DNA of 64,000 nt from Mytilus californianus. Taxonomy: Eukaryota > Mollusca > Bivalvia > Mytilida > Mytilidae. Of the stretch, positions 23,264 through 33,843 are shown piece by piece. The stretch covers positions 58,612,318-58,676,317 of the forward strand of contig NW_026262593.1 in NCBI RefSeq assembly GCF_021869535.1, written 5' to 3'. Position 1 is the stretch's first letter. Each line of letters starts with the position of its first letter. Position numbers and translations under genes: made by a program. Below the pieces are notes generated by a model. It searched no databases. It was not told the origin of the DNA and was given only the letters and a program-made list of their open reading frames with translations.

Positions 23264-24595
23264 GTATTACATAAATTTATGATATTGAAATGAATTTGAT
23301 TCATGATTACCGCATGGTAGCAGCCAACGTTCAAAATAAGATGAATGATTGTGCACAAAGAAAAGATAACCTTGCTACATATTACATTACATATTTTTAG
23401 GCACACTATCTCTGATTTACCTATATCGAAGTCATATATGCAACAGGAAAAGCTCTATTAATATTATCAAAATCATGCACGCAACTATCAATGCCATCGA
23501 CTTAGTGGTATCAAATTTGGAAGTCAAGATGACAATGTTTGAAATTCACAAATCAAAACCAGGAGAAACGCCTTTCAAAAAGAGGAAATGACACATACTT
23601 TTTTTTCAAAAAGGAAATTTGGTACCACTTGAAAATAACATCTTTTCATATAATTGTCTGTTTCAATTTGTCTGAATGGTATGCAATAATGTGAGGAAGG
23701 AGATATGAAGTTCACATATGATAATTACAGTTTTCGAAAATTAATTCAGCAGTTTTCATGGTAGATAATTCAGAGGTGATTACTGTTTGCGCAAATTATC
23801 GTTAAGTTTTCCGTTGATACTAGATTTTCGTATGATGATGTCGTAATAAAGGAACTGTATCACAGAAAGAAATTTTAAAAATAGGACATTGTTTAGAATT
23901 AACATTCGAATAGGTGTAAGAAATAAAAGCTTTATAGTTTTTAAATGACAAAAAACAGATATTTGTATTATGTTAGAGTTTTGGAATACATTCACACTGC
24001 ATTTCGAATTAGGAAGGTAACGACAATACTTTTCTCCGAACACTACACGAAATTGAATATATATTGTACTCTGAAAAAATATGAACCAGCTTTTTGAAAA
24101 TCAAATACTCATAAACATTTCAACAGTTTCAAAAAATATTAATTTTGTATCAATTTGAAGAGGATAGTTTATTCCAACGATATGACAAAACTTTTCAGAT
24201 TGAGCCCAGAAATATACGACAGTGTTTTATTTTTATTTTGTGACTTTTTCAAAAATCTCAGCTTGTTTGCAATAAAAAATATCTCAAATTCACAAAACAA
24301 TAACACAATGTAAAACAGTATTGACTTTCCTTTAAAGAAAAAATAGGAGTAATGTATTCATGGAATTTCAATAAAAGGTTTGCAAATTGATGAACCCAGA
24401 TTTTCGAATGACTCGTAATCAAAAGGGGGTTTAAGTTTGAAAGAAATTCTCCGTTGAAAACATCAACTATGTTAACTTTGCAATAAACCAAAATTAGTCT
24501 GAATATTAGCAAAATCCGGACGACAATAATTTTTCCGTTTCCAAAACTGAAACAAAAGTAACATAAATATTTATTCAAAATCTTTTGTATTAAAG
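23264..24595 (+). other. Intron, nothing recognised
   Basis: No exon or known repeat seen; long open frames on the - strand lack family sense. Confidence 0.45.
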
Positions 24596-25200
24596 GGACA
24601 AAGGTTGTTAGCAAGGTATATTCAGTGGATTTCGTTGGCATGAATCTGACGTTGTTTTGTCTAATGGAGTTGTGATTGATAACACGCCACCTAGACCAGT
24701 GAAGACGTTTCTATCTGAAGGAACTATTTTAATGAACCCCTCTTTCGAAGAGAGTGACAATACTTTTATTGACATTTCTAATATATCTGGTTGCGACGTA
24801 TGTGGTCAGTCTACACCAAATAATTGGAATTCTTCGGAAGAATCATGCGTTTGTGTGATTGGGTCCTCTCAATCTATAGCTATGCATGGTCGTTCATTTC
24901 TGTTTGTACACAGAAAACAACATAAGTATGGATCAAAACCTGACTTGTCCTGGCATTCTTATACAGATTATTTTACGACAAAAAGTAAAAATGTGAACAT
25001 AACTTTTGGAAGTGTAGATGAAACGACTGGAATTCTAAGAGACGACATACAAGTTTTCAAGGTAGTTGTATCGGAAGACAAACCACTTTCTGGTCAAGTA
25101 TCATCAAACGCGGTATGGCTTCATAAATGGTCATCAATTCATGCATCGTGGCAGTTTGTTGACCAAGAGAGTTCAATTGTGGAATATGCATGGGCTATAG
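24596..25200 (+). pseudogene. Exon 18 of the FN3-like repeat gene (long, NPSFE domain), frameshift near its start
   Basis: The acceptor TTGTATTAAAG gives phase 1 entry and TKVVSKVYSVDFVG; at 24637 the sense frame shifts by one missing base to HESDVVLSNGVVIDNTPPRP and stays open to the donor GTAGGG (25201). Its roughly 190 residues include ILMNPSFEESDNTF, a CDVCGQ/CVC cysteine pair, PNNWNSSEE and VNITFGSVDETTGILRDDIQ. This layout resembles galactose-binding-like jelly-roll domains of the DUF642 kind, by motif only. It ends with a module core ASWQFVDQESSIVEYAWAIG. Confidence 0.7.
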
Positions 25201-26149
25201 GTAGGGTTAACGACCTGCATTTAATATTTAAGCATACACAAACCTTTATAAATTACATAAAAGTTATACTGATAATTGTATACAGTTTCAAAATAGACAA
25301 TGAAGAATAGTTGGCACATTTTTTATGTAAAACAAACTCCATTATTCTCTCTTATTGTATTGTCTTTACCAAATTGAGCTGGAAATATTCTCACAAAAAT
25401 AAAAAAAGTTCACACAACTTTCATATGAAAACACCAAATATGTGAGATTTTAGAGGGTGAGAAAGAAAAGCATTACATTTAGTTCTTTTTTTCGTGAAGA
25501 ATTGTATGTCACATGATTAAAAGAAAATTTACGGTGATTCAGGGAAAAAACTGAAGGTTGGAGATGAAATCCAATTTGGTCCTTTTCGATCATATCAGCT
25601 CTTCAACATTTCTATAAGGTTTTGGTTTTCAAATATTTTAGCCAGAGCATCACTGAAGAGACATTACTTGTCGAAATTCGCTTGCAGCACAGTACAGTTG
25701 TTAGTTTATAATGTGAATAGCATTAGCTTAATATTAAACAATTAAATATAATGAGAGATGATATATCATTTTGATGTATGACAAAGCAGTAGACTCCAAC
25801 ATGCATAAATGTAAAAAATGTACCGGACTTTCTCTTTACCATAAAATAAGTACAGGGTGTCTTATCAAAATATTATTGCCGCTGCGAAAATGTAAATTAA
25901 TGATTTTAATACATCTATATTCATATTCACGATCCAAAAATTTTTCACCTACCATAATCAGTTGTTTTGTGACAATTTGTTTAAATCAAAACGATGACAG
26001 TCGAACCATATATGAACAAACCAAATATACCAATTTAGTAATGTTTACCTTCTATAAAAGAGAGGGTTCCATTTATTTTGTTTGATTTCAACTGAATATC
26101 AACTGGTATAGTTTTATCAGTTTCTGTAAAACGACAATTTCTTTGTTAG
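25201..26149 (+). other. Intron with a degenerate repeat
   Basis: About 25620-25695 (TTTTAGCCAGAGCATCACTG) is a diverged ACGCGCGTCTGGCG-family fragment. Nothing else recognised. Confidence 0.4.
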
Positions 26150-26362
26150 GTTACAAAGAAGGAAGTACAGAAATACAGAGGTATAAAAGTGTTGGACTTA
26201 ATACATTTGCCTACAACTACAACATTACTTTAGCGCATACCTCACAGGTTCATGTAACAGTCATTGCAACTAATGCTGCAGGACTATCGTCAATTGCAAC
26301 GGCAGAGTCTTTATTTATTGACTTGACTCCACCTCAAATAGAATTTGTATATGATGGAATGG
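26150..26362 (+). CDS. Exon 19 of the FN3-like repeat gene
   Basis: The acceptor is TCTTTGTTAG and the donor GTAAGT. Phase 1 to 1. Encodes YKEGSTEIQRYKSVGLNTFA, VHVTVIATNAAGLSS and the linker LFIDLTPPQIEFVYDGM. Open. Confidence 0.8.
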
Positions 26363-27544
26363 GTAAGTTCAACAATTTGGTATTTCAGATCGAAAGATTG
26401 TAAGAAAGATCTAGAAGTTTAATCTATTAATAAAACATATTCAATAATGTATGTAGTTGGATGGGTTTTTTACATGCATTTTTGTCCCCGAACAATAACA
26501 AGCAGCTCAGTACAACATGTATGGCACCAACTATCAAGAGAAAATAACCGTCTTGAAAATATTACGCAGTAAAGAAATGTAAAAGCAATGTTACCTCTAC
26601 CTCACAAATATCGGCCGATACAAAGTTTCTAATTGACGTATTAGTATATCAGTGATAACTGCTAGGTTGTTGTCTTGATTCGTCATACTGTCCTAGCTTG
26701 TTCCTTACTTATTAATTGATTTTGATGGTTTCCATGACATATTTATATTGATTGTTCGAAATTGTTCATTTCCTTTTTACGATGTCTTAGATTTTTAATC
26801 ACCAGTATTGTCGTCTGATCTGTAATTTTATCAAGTGTGTCCTATTTCCGATTGTGACATTTTAACTGAATTTGGAATCGTATGGTCGGTGATGCATGCA
26901 TGGCAGGAGACGCTTACATTGTCAATGAACCCGCTCTCGTTCCTTTTGGATGAAATGAGATTTCCTCAGTGTTTATATGTAACCTTGTTTTCTTGTGTTA
27001 CGAGATTTGAACATCAAAAAACTACTGTCGTCATAATTTTTGTCAGTCAGTTAAGTCTAGTTACTGAAACTATATTGGAATATTTAAAATTTAAATGCAT
27101 GTAAGTGAATACCAAAAATTAGATCAAATTCAAAATTATGGTGAGATTGAATAAAACTATTCAAAAATTATGTGTTTCCCAAATTCGTCATTTTTAGGCG
27201 CCGACATGTTATAATAAACATTTTCATTTTCATGAAAGGATAGTAATATGCATGATGTATTTAAAAAAATCATCAAGAAAACAGTTTAATTGTAAAGACC
27301 GAATGCCCCTTATAATGAAACCATAAAAAAAATCTAGGAAAACATTTTAAAGTACAATATGACGTATATAAATATTACGAAAATATGATTTAACATATTT
27401 GTGGTTGCTCTAGGAGGACTTTATGTTTTAGTCAAAAATTAACTAAATTTGAGATTTGGATGGACCAGTGTTTTATTACAGTTGATTGAGTATATTACTA
27501 AAATTTGGAATTTACGTCAATTTTCATTTATTTTATTTCTTTAG
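26363..27544 (+). other. Intron with a mussel repeat fragment
   Basis: About 26655-27030 is a diverged repeat (ATTGTTCATTTCCTTTTTAC, ATGGTCGGTGATGCATGCAT, ACGAGATTTGAACATC) whose end matches 2735-2765. The remainder is AT-rich. Confidence 0.4.
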
Positions 27545-27640
27545 GTTATGATATAGACAGTCAAACAACTGATGAAATAATGGCTAACTGGAAAGTGCAA
27601 GATCTAGAGTCGGGATTGTCGCATTGTGAATGGGCTGTTG
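27545..27640 (+). CDS. Exon 20 of the FN3-like repeat gene
   Basis: The acceptor is TTTCTTTAG and the donor GTAAGA. Phase 1 to 1, 96 nt. Encodes YDIDSQTTDEIMANWKVQDL then ESGLSHCEWAVG, the compact module core. Open. Confidence 0.8.
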
Positions 27641-28348
27641 GTAAGACACCATACATGTAAGGCAAACAACTATAATGTATAAAACTGAGAATATATATAA
27701 TTGTATGCTATTGGTGGTCTTATACTGTATGTTCAACCTCTAAATGTTTATTTCCCGTAGAATTCTTGTTTGATTGACAGGGAACCGCCACTCCTTGTAT
27801 TCTTTTATGTAATGCATGTGCATATTATCAAATAAAATATGCAAAGTATAAAATGTAGGCAACAGTAGGTTACCGATATTAATAACAAGTAAATCCATTT
27901 TGAGTATGCAAACTCAGGTAAAAATAACTTGAGGAATTTCAGGAACTCTTAATGGAACTAGATCTGGTGCATAGACAGAGTAACCGCATCCTTATATGCA
28001 TGCATCACCCGTCATTCAATTTATAATTCAACTATTGCCATATATCAATGTTGGTACCAATATGATATGTTATATGAATATTGTAAATAAGATTTTATTC
28101 TTATAAAAAATGCCTGAAAGTTTTCTTTTTATTTTATTATGTTATTTATTTGTTTATTACAAACACTACAGTGAAACAGTTAATCTTTTTCAGGCTTTTG
28201 TCAGAATCTCATCTGATTTTTTTAAATTCAGTGATATAACTGGTATCACATTTTATATGAACATTTTAAGTAAGTCCTTATTCTTGAAAAAATGCCTATT
28301 TGTTTTCTCTTTTTATATCATTATGTTATTTTGTTGTTTATTACAAAG
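27641..28348 (+). other. Intron with a partial duplicate of the next exon
   Basis: 28111-28260 is an imperfect duplicate of 28292-28440, covering the intron end and the first half of exon 21. See the separate entry. Confidence 0.6.
28111..28260 (+). pseudogene. Partial, decayed duplicate of exon 21 start
   Basis: Shares TGCCT..TTTTCT, ATTATGTTATTT, GTTTATTACAAA, CTACAGTGAAACAG and CAGGCTTTTGTCAGAATCTC blocks with the true exon 181 bp downstream. Its AG acceptor is lost (ACAAACAC versus ACAAAGGC) and the codons after the shared block diverge. Confidence 0.7.
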
Positions 28349-28680
28349 GCTACAGTGAAACAGGTAATGATATCCAGGCTTTTGTCAGAATATCACCTGA
28401 GCTTACATCTGTTTCAAAAGTGTTTGACCATAGTTTATTGTCATCAAAAACAGTTTATGTGACACTCCGATGTCATAATACTGCTGCTTTACACAGTCTT
28501 CGATCTTCCGATGGGGTAACAATATCCGACAGTCCTCCAACTATGATCAGTGCACAAATAGAGCTACTCGACCTTCCTGTTACCGAATATCAAAACAAGC
28601 CATATTTTCAAGGAAACACCACTACTTTGAAACTAAAGTGGACAGGTTTCGATGATCCGTCTGGTTTAGATTCGTATATT
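28349..28680 (+). CDS. Exon 21 of the FN3-like repeat gene
   Basis: The acceptor is TTACAAAG and the donor GTAAGC. Phase 1 entry, phase 0 exit. Encodes YSETGNDIQAFVRISPELTS, VYVTLRCHNTAALHSLRS, the linker SDGVTISDSPPTM and the next core LKWTGFDDPSGLDSYI. Open, 332 nt. Confidence 0.8.
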
Positions 28681-29053
28681 GTAAGCATATTATTCAAAAA
28701 GAAAACAAAAAAAGATAATTGAGAAGAAAAATTGAAAAAATGCGGTTATTTACATATTAATACCAAAGATCAACATATTTTTAAATATTCAATCTTATAT
28801 TGTTCAGTATTTTATTTACCTCTTTCTGCCAACTGCTGTTAAGAAATGTTCGTTTTTAATCATATATGGTCGTAATAGATTACAGTTAAGTAAAGCAATA
28901 AATACTGGGGTTTAAACGGCAAATCACATAGATAATATGTGGCAAATCAGCAAATGTATTTAAATAGATATTATTAGTCTTTAACCTTAAATATTAAAGA
29001 TGAGTTATGATAGTATAATGTGAACTTTGTAAATAATATGAATTTATTCAAAG
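28681..29053 (+). other. Intron, nothing recognised
   Basis: AT-rich, ending TTCAAAG. Confidence 0.5.
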
Positions 29054-29261
29054 GTTCACGTTGAAAACCAAGAGAAGAGTGTTTCCATTTCAAAGACAAT
29101 AATATATGAACACAGTGGAATGATGTATTGTAGTTTTAGGGGTTTTGACCTACATGATGGGCCATTCTTAGCCACGATTGCAGCAATCAATTCTGCATTT
29201 CTAAAAAGTGAACCTATATCAACAAATTTTGCGATCTTTACAAAAAATCCAATTATTTCAG
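29054..29261 (+). CDS. Exon 22 of the FN3-like repeat gene
   Basis: Phase 0 entry, phase 1 exit, donor GTAATC. Encodes VHVENQEKSVSISKTIIYEH and CSFRGFDLHDGPFLATIAAI. Open. Confidence 0.75.
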
Positions 29262-29504
29262 GTAATCAATTAAAAATAGCTTTCCAGCACAGGAATTAAT
29301 GTGTAGGTGTAAAAAATGTATTTTTAAAAAAAAAAGAAGTAGAGATTTCACTACACATTATTTCGTAGCATCGGAAAAAGTTAAATCGTTTTGAATTAAT
29401 GTTGGAAAATTAAACGTTTTGATTTTTTAATTGCTATAATTGTCTTGATTAAATTATTGATCAATGTTATGGTATGTTAATATATAAAGACTTCTTTATT
29501 TCAG

Positions 29505-29782
29505 AGACCAAACCTGTAGAACTGTCTGAGAAGAATCGTACACTGACAGTCACATGGAATAAAGTTTTCACATCCTCCTTTTCTCTTTATTATGAAGTGT
29601 CTGTTGGAACAGCTCTGAATGGAGCTGACATTATTCAATGGCAGGAGACAACAAATGAATTTCTAATAATGCATGTTCCGCTTCGTGTAAAACTTTCCAA
29701 TGGAATGTCCATATATATAACAATTACAGCTATTGGTATGAATGGACTATATTCAACTAAAAGCATTGTGCTCAAACTATAA
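29505..29782 (+). CDS. Terminal exon (23) of the FN3-like repeat gene
   Basis: The acceptor is TTATTTCAG; phase 1 entry gives E-TKPVELSEKNRTLTVTWNKV, then SLYYEVSVGTALNGADIIQW and SIYITITAIGMNGLYSTKSI, ending VLKL-TAA. One complete FN3-like module with no membrane anchor or GPI-like tail, so the product would be secreted if this is the natural C-terminus. Confidence 0.75.
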
Positions 29783-31134
29783 CATATTAACCAGAACTTA
29801 CATCGATATAGCCAAATCAAGTCTTTTGTACATATTGTTTGAATTTTTTCATGCACAAGCTTGTTGATTGAGGAAAACCAGTTACAGGAGAAATCTTTAT
29901 GGAAATGTGAAAAAGGGAATATTTACATTTCGACCCATGATGAAGAATAAGGATAAATCTTATATGACTACATTCCTTTCGTAGAAAACTGAATACACTT
30001 TATCTTAAATTCAAAAATTAATGTTCAAAAACGAATTAGTATGATTTAAAAGAACAATACCATTATTATATCATATTTTGACTCTGATGTGCTTTTTTAG
30101 GCAAACATGTTCCTTAATGCAAATATCAAAATAGATTTTCAAGTACTTAGCTGTCGTAGGTTTCAATAAATAGCTTAAATACCATTATAACGAAGTAAAA
30201 AAACATAACTTCAACTATCTAATCCACAGTCAAAAGATCTACACTGAGAGTGTTGTAACTAACTCTCATTGTAACTTAAAATATAAACTGTCATATATAG
30301 GTTAGATATTTTACCATTTTATTTAATTTTTTGAGTACATACAGGTGAAATAAGCGCTCGAAGAAAAACCGAAGTTGATTACGCATTTATGTATGTATGC
30401 AAATCATTTTCATATCACAATAATCCTACCATTTATTCTTTTGAAAATTCTGCAAGCGATGTGTTTTAACATATTGTTACTTTAATTATTCTTTCGTAAA
30501 TCATATAAAAGAGTAGATCAGATATAACATTATTTATATTTATTTATTTTGTGTGCATTGAAATATGACATACATATACGGTTACATTTATAGATTATGT
30601 TACTACCGAACGACTAGTTGTTGTGGGCTGATTTTCAACAAGCAGTTGAACCCACCTAGTAGTAGTAAAATAAATTTGACTCATATTTCAGTGTGCATAA
30701 CATGCGGTAATTTTTCAAAGATTTTGAATAATATTTGTAGCAGTGATTGTCAGAAAACTTCGGAGCCATTGATGTTTATATCTTTTTATCTTGTAAAATA
30801 ATTATTATTTAGTTATATATATATATATATATATATAAACAAGTCTAAATTGAAAACAACGTTCAAACCTATATATATATATACATGTAGCTATTGTCAT
30901 TTTTGACAAGTATTTATTTTAAATATAAAAATCAGCAGGATATAATATGAATATTGTTCGACTTGAATAAAAAAAAATACAATTCTTTATTTTCAAACGT
31001 GTGCTTCAATAACTTAAGTTACTTACGCTTCAAGGTGAAAATAAATTAAAGAACCTTAGTGAGCGCGCTCACATACCCCCACGTCCCCACATTGTCATTG
31101 GAGAAATAAAATATGTGTTAGAAAAAAAAATTGT
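29783..31134. other. Intergenic, simple repeats only
   Basis: A (TA)n run at about 30815-30836 and a short one at 30872-30884. No genes or known repeats recognised. Confidence 0.5.
30165..30170 (+). terminator. Candidate poly(A) signal AATAAA
   Basis: First AATAAA I see downstream of the stop at 29782, about 380 bp away. In AT-rich DNA this may be chance. Confidence 0.3.
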
Positions 31135-31545
31135 ATAAGAAAAAAAATCGAATCATAATTTCCTGTCAATATGCACATCTACATAGTATGTCCTTATTAT
31201 CTACAAAGTTTCATGAAATTATGTTGTGAGGTTTCAGAGGAGTTGCGATGACAAACTGTTGCAGAAGTACATTGAAGCAAATAAGTTCAAAGGGGCGTAA
31301 TTCCTGGAAAAAAAATGAAATCGTAATTTCCTGTCGATATGCACATCTACGTAGTATGTCCTTATTATCTGAAAAGGTTTCATGAAATTCTGTTGTGTGG
31401 TTTGAGAGGAGTTGCGATGACAAGAAACAGAACTGCCGGACTGACGGACTGACGGACTGACAGACAGACGGACTAACGGACGGACGGACGGGTCAAAAAC
31501 ATTATACCCTCTGCAACTCGTTGCGTGGGGTATAAATATTGTAAC
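31135..31545 (+). repeat. Bivalve dispersed repeat with internal doubling and GGACGGAC runs
   Basis: Two direct copies (about 31155-31255 and 31322-31425) of ATATGCACATCTAC.TAGTATGTCCTTATTATCT..TTTCATGAAATT, then a run of GACGGACTGACGGAC-type tetranucleotide-like repeats (31438-31492), and the end CATTATACCCTCTGCAACTC. I recall this type of repeat from bivalves. Confidence 0.65.
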
Positions 31546-32578
31546 TGAATTTGTTGTAGACTCTTTTCTGGGGAAACAAGATTACCAAAATATATGACAC
31601 CGAAGAAGTATAAAAAGTAAGAGTATATCAAGAACCAACCAAAACAATACGTCACATGGAAATAATCACAAAAGATACTTTTTTTTTTAAATGGAAGGTG
31701 CTTTATATAATGGAGAGATCGATATAAGAAAAATTGAAGCAATAAATGTGTGTGATAAAATCTATGTTTATCCTAAAACAAAATGCAAATTCGTCCGATA
31801 TTTTTTTGTTGACGAAAACTATGTGGATGTTTATATACTTTGATTATGGGAAGTACATTTAATCAAAATATAACTGGGTAACGCATGAAGCAAATGGTCT
31901 TTGTGCAAATAACCTGGGGCCGGTAACAAGAAGCTCTCTTAGCACTTAAGATCATCGTAAGACTGTTTTAGTGACTAAGAGTGTTACAAGAAGCAATCTT
32001 ATATCAATCTGAGAAGGATTGACAGCCCTTAACACATTCGAATTTCTCACGGATTTAAAAGAATTCTTTGCATCCACTTATCATAAAACTATCGATTATG
32101 GTAACTCGAAAACATCTGAATTTTTTTGTCCTTTAGTAAGAAATCTTGCACTTACTTAAGCATTTACGAGTGTAACACGATTCTCACTTAACACGTTTTA
32201 TTTTATGTGTGGTTCTACTAACCCCTAAACTACTTTTTGAATGATGGATGGACAAATTATCAAAAACTAACGGTTAAACTTAGCGAGTATATATGATTAT
32301 ATTGTTATATCCTTTCAACCCCCTCTCCTTCCCCTCCTACCCCCCGATTTCAAATTTGGGGAAAATTATAACCTGTAATCGTTTAACTTGTACTATTTGT
32401 TTGTTTTCAATAAAACAAAAAAATATTTTGAAAAGAAATTAGGTTTTTTATCCTTTTGTAACCCCCATAAAAAATACCAAGCCCCATTTTCCCCCGATAC
32501 TCCCCAAAAAAAATCCTTTTTGGACATTAAACTATTTTGTTTTTATAAAAGAAATTATTGTTTCTAATGCACATTTAT

Positions 32579-33308
32579 ACAATCGTCTGATATATACTGA
32601 TCCTCAAATTTCACCAAAAACAATAAAATAGTATCTTATATATACTTATCCTCAAATTTCACCAAAAACTATAAAACATTGTTTCATATATACTGATTCG
32701 CAAATTTCCCCAAAACCTTTAAAACATTGTCTTATATGTATAGATCCTCAAATTTCCCCAAAAACTTTAAAGCATTGTCTTACAGATAATGATTCTCAAG
32801 TTTCCCCTAAAATTTTAACACAGTTTCTTATATATACTGATTTTCAAATTTCCTCCAAGGGTGACTGGGAAATAGAAATATGGTTACTCTTGGTCTTCTT
32901 TTATCCGGCAGTAAAACCCTTGCTAAAGTGGGGTGTCCGTTTGGCTGTGCGGGATGTACAAGTACGCAGCCATGTCCGGTCAGAATGGGGACGTTAAATC
33001 CGATAACTCGTGTAAAGAGAGTGCCACGCACTTTACATGTTAAGAACCCTTGCAACAACTCTTTGAGGGATCCGTAGGTGGCCTGTTGCAAGTCAAAATT
33101 TCTGTCCTTATCCAATATACCCTCATTTTCCTGTGGCAGTCCAAATTTCCCCGACCTTCATCCCGGACGACCTCTATTATAGGACCTACCTTTTGTATTT
33201 ATTGTTAATTTGTACTCGTCCTGAACATGCATGAAATATTTACCACTGGACGTGAAGCAACAATCAATCAATCAATCAATCAATCAAATTTCCCCCAAAA
33301 CTATAAAA
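32579..33308 (+). repeat. 48-bp minisatellite, about six units, interrupted by a SINE-like element
   Basis: Units of the form ACATTGTCTTATATATACTG + ATCCTCAAATTTCCCC + AAAACTTTAAA repeat every 47-48 bp from 32579. The sixth is broken at CAAATTTCC by the insertion 32854-33284 and finishes with CCCAAAACTATAAAACAT at 33292-33308. Confidence 0.8.
32845..33293 (+). mobile_element. SINE-like retroposon with (ATCA)n tail and 9-bp target duplication
   Basis: The body is 32854-33284 (431 bp), flanked by CAAATTTCC at 32845-32853 and 33285-33293. It ends CACTGGACGTGAAGCAACA + (ATCA)6. Related copies: 40728-41123 (same 3' end CAGGACGTTAAACAACCAAC) and diverged 3'-lacking pieces at 45530-45720 and 54615-54805. 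Open frames on both strands of it are incidental. I see no clear tRNA promoter boxes, so SINE class is an inference from the tail and target duplication. Confidence 0.7.
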
Positions 33309-33843
33309 CATCGTCGTTCGGGATTACGAAAATGAATGAAATATTTCATTTGTTCGTAGAGATATAACCAATGAAAATGCATCGGAAATAAACTGGTCAC
33401 ATCAAACTTCCCCGTGTGGGGAAAAATGATAATATAGCCGAATTTCCAATTCCTTTTGTTTAAAATTTACTTTTCGTGGTCTTTTGCACTGAGCCAATTT
33501 ATTTTTTTCTGTTAAATTTCCCCTCGCTGTTAACTTTCTCAGGATCAATAAGCAGACTATGTAAGCTAAAAAATCCCGTTACTTCAAAATGCACGAGAAA
33601 TTTTTATTTGGCAATGACTAAATCAAAGAAAGAAAACTTTGACAGACAGAACTGAAAGTTAGTAAGTGTGGTAAGAATGAGCCGCCTTAAGGGTATTCTT
33701 AAACGATGTTAGGAGAAGGAAAAGGGCGAGGAAAGAATGGTTCTGGTTACACTCTTAAAAGATTCTTCGTGCAATCTTTGTGCTATCGTAAACTGTGACT
33801 TACGAGAACTTTAAGAGAAGGTTCTTATTACTGACCCCTGGTA

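Larger units (their letters stand above)
458..29782 (+). pseudogene. Large multi-exon gene for an FN3-like repeat ectodomain protein, 3' part, with five frame lesions
   Basis: Twenty-three exons were located from AG/GT borders, and consecutive exons agree in phase throughout (mostly phase 1, as is typical of extracellular modules). They sum to about 4.7 kb of coding sequence, roughly 1570 codons once the 219-bp insertion effect is subtracted. The product consists of about eleven repeats, each with an aromatic/acidic core such as W-x-G-F-x-D-x-x-SGI-x-x-Y-x-W-x-x-G followed by a linker like SDGVTIDxxPP. N-glycosylation sequons and paired cysteines are frequent, and no membrane segment is visible. 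The 5' end lies left of the window, and the last exon ends in TAA at 29780-29782. Lesions: TAG 5669-5671, MITE 6507-6723, frameshift near 8563, TAG 9952-9954, frameshift near 24637. I infer a recently inactivated paralogue of an expanded molluscan family; a live gene carrying sequencing errors is possible for the frameshifts but not for the MITE. No specific function is recognised. Confidence 0.75.
31915..33843. mobile_element. About 1.9-kb element with imperfect terminal inverted repeats, non-autonomous
   Basis: The left end GGGGCCGGTAACAAGAAGCT..CTCTTAG..CGTAAG and the reverse complement of the right end GGGGTCAGTAATAAGAACCT..CTCTTAA..CGTAAG match over about 45 bp with gaps. There is no coding region. 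The interior contains a minisatellite and a SINE-like insertion. The boundaries are approximate and a clean target duplication was not found. Confidence 0.55.

Noticed and set aside
24258-24641. 127-codon - strand frame
   Set aside because: Overlaps the intron and start of exon 18 in antisense; Leu/Phe-rich from AT bias only.
31438-31492. GACGGAC/GACTGAC repeats considered as a CRISPR-like or regulatory array
   Set aside because: Short simple repeats within a bivalve dispersed repeat; no spacers.
32828-33115. 95-codon - strand frame and 65-codon + strand frame
   Set aside because: Both lie in the SINE-like element and recur in its other copy at 40745-40975; not a host gene.
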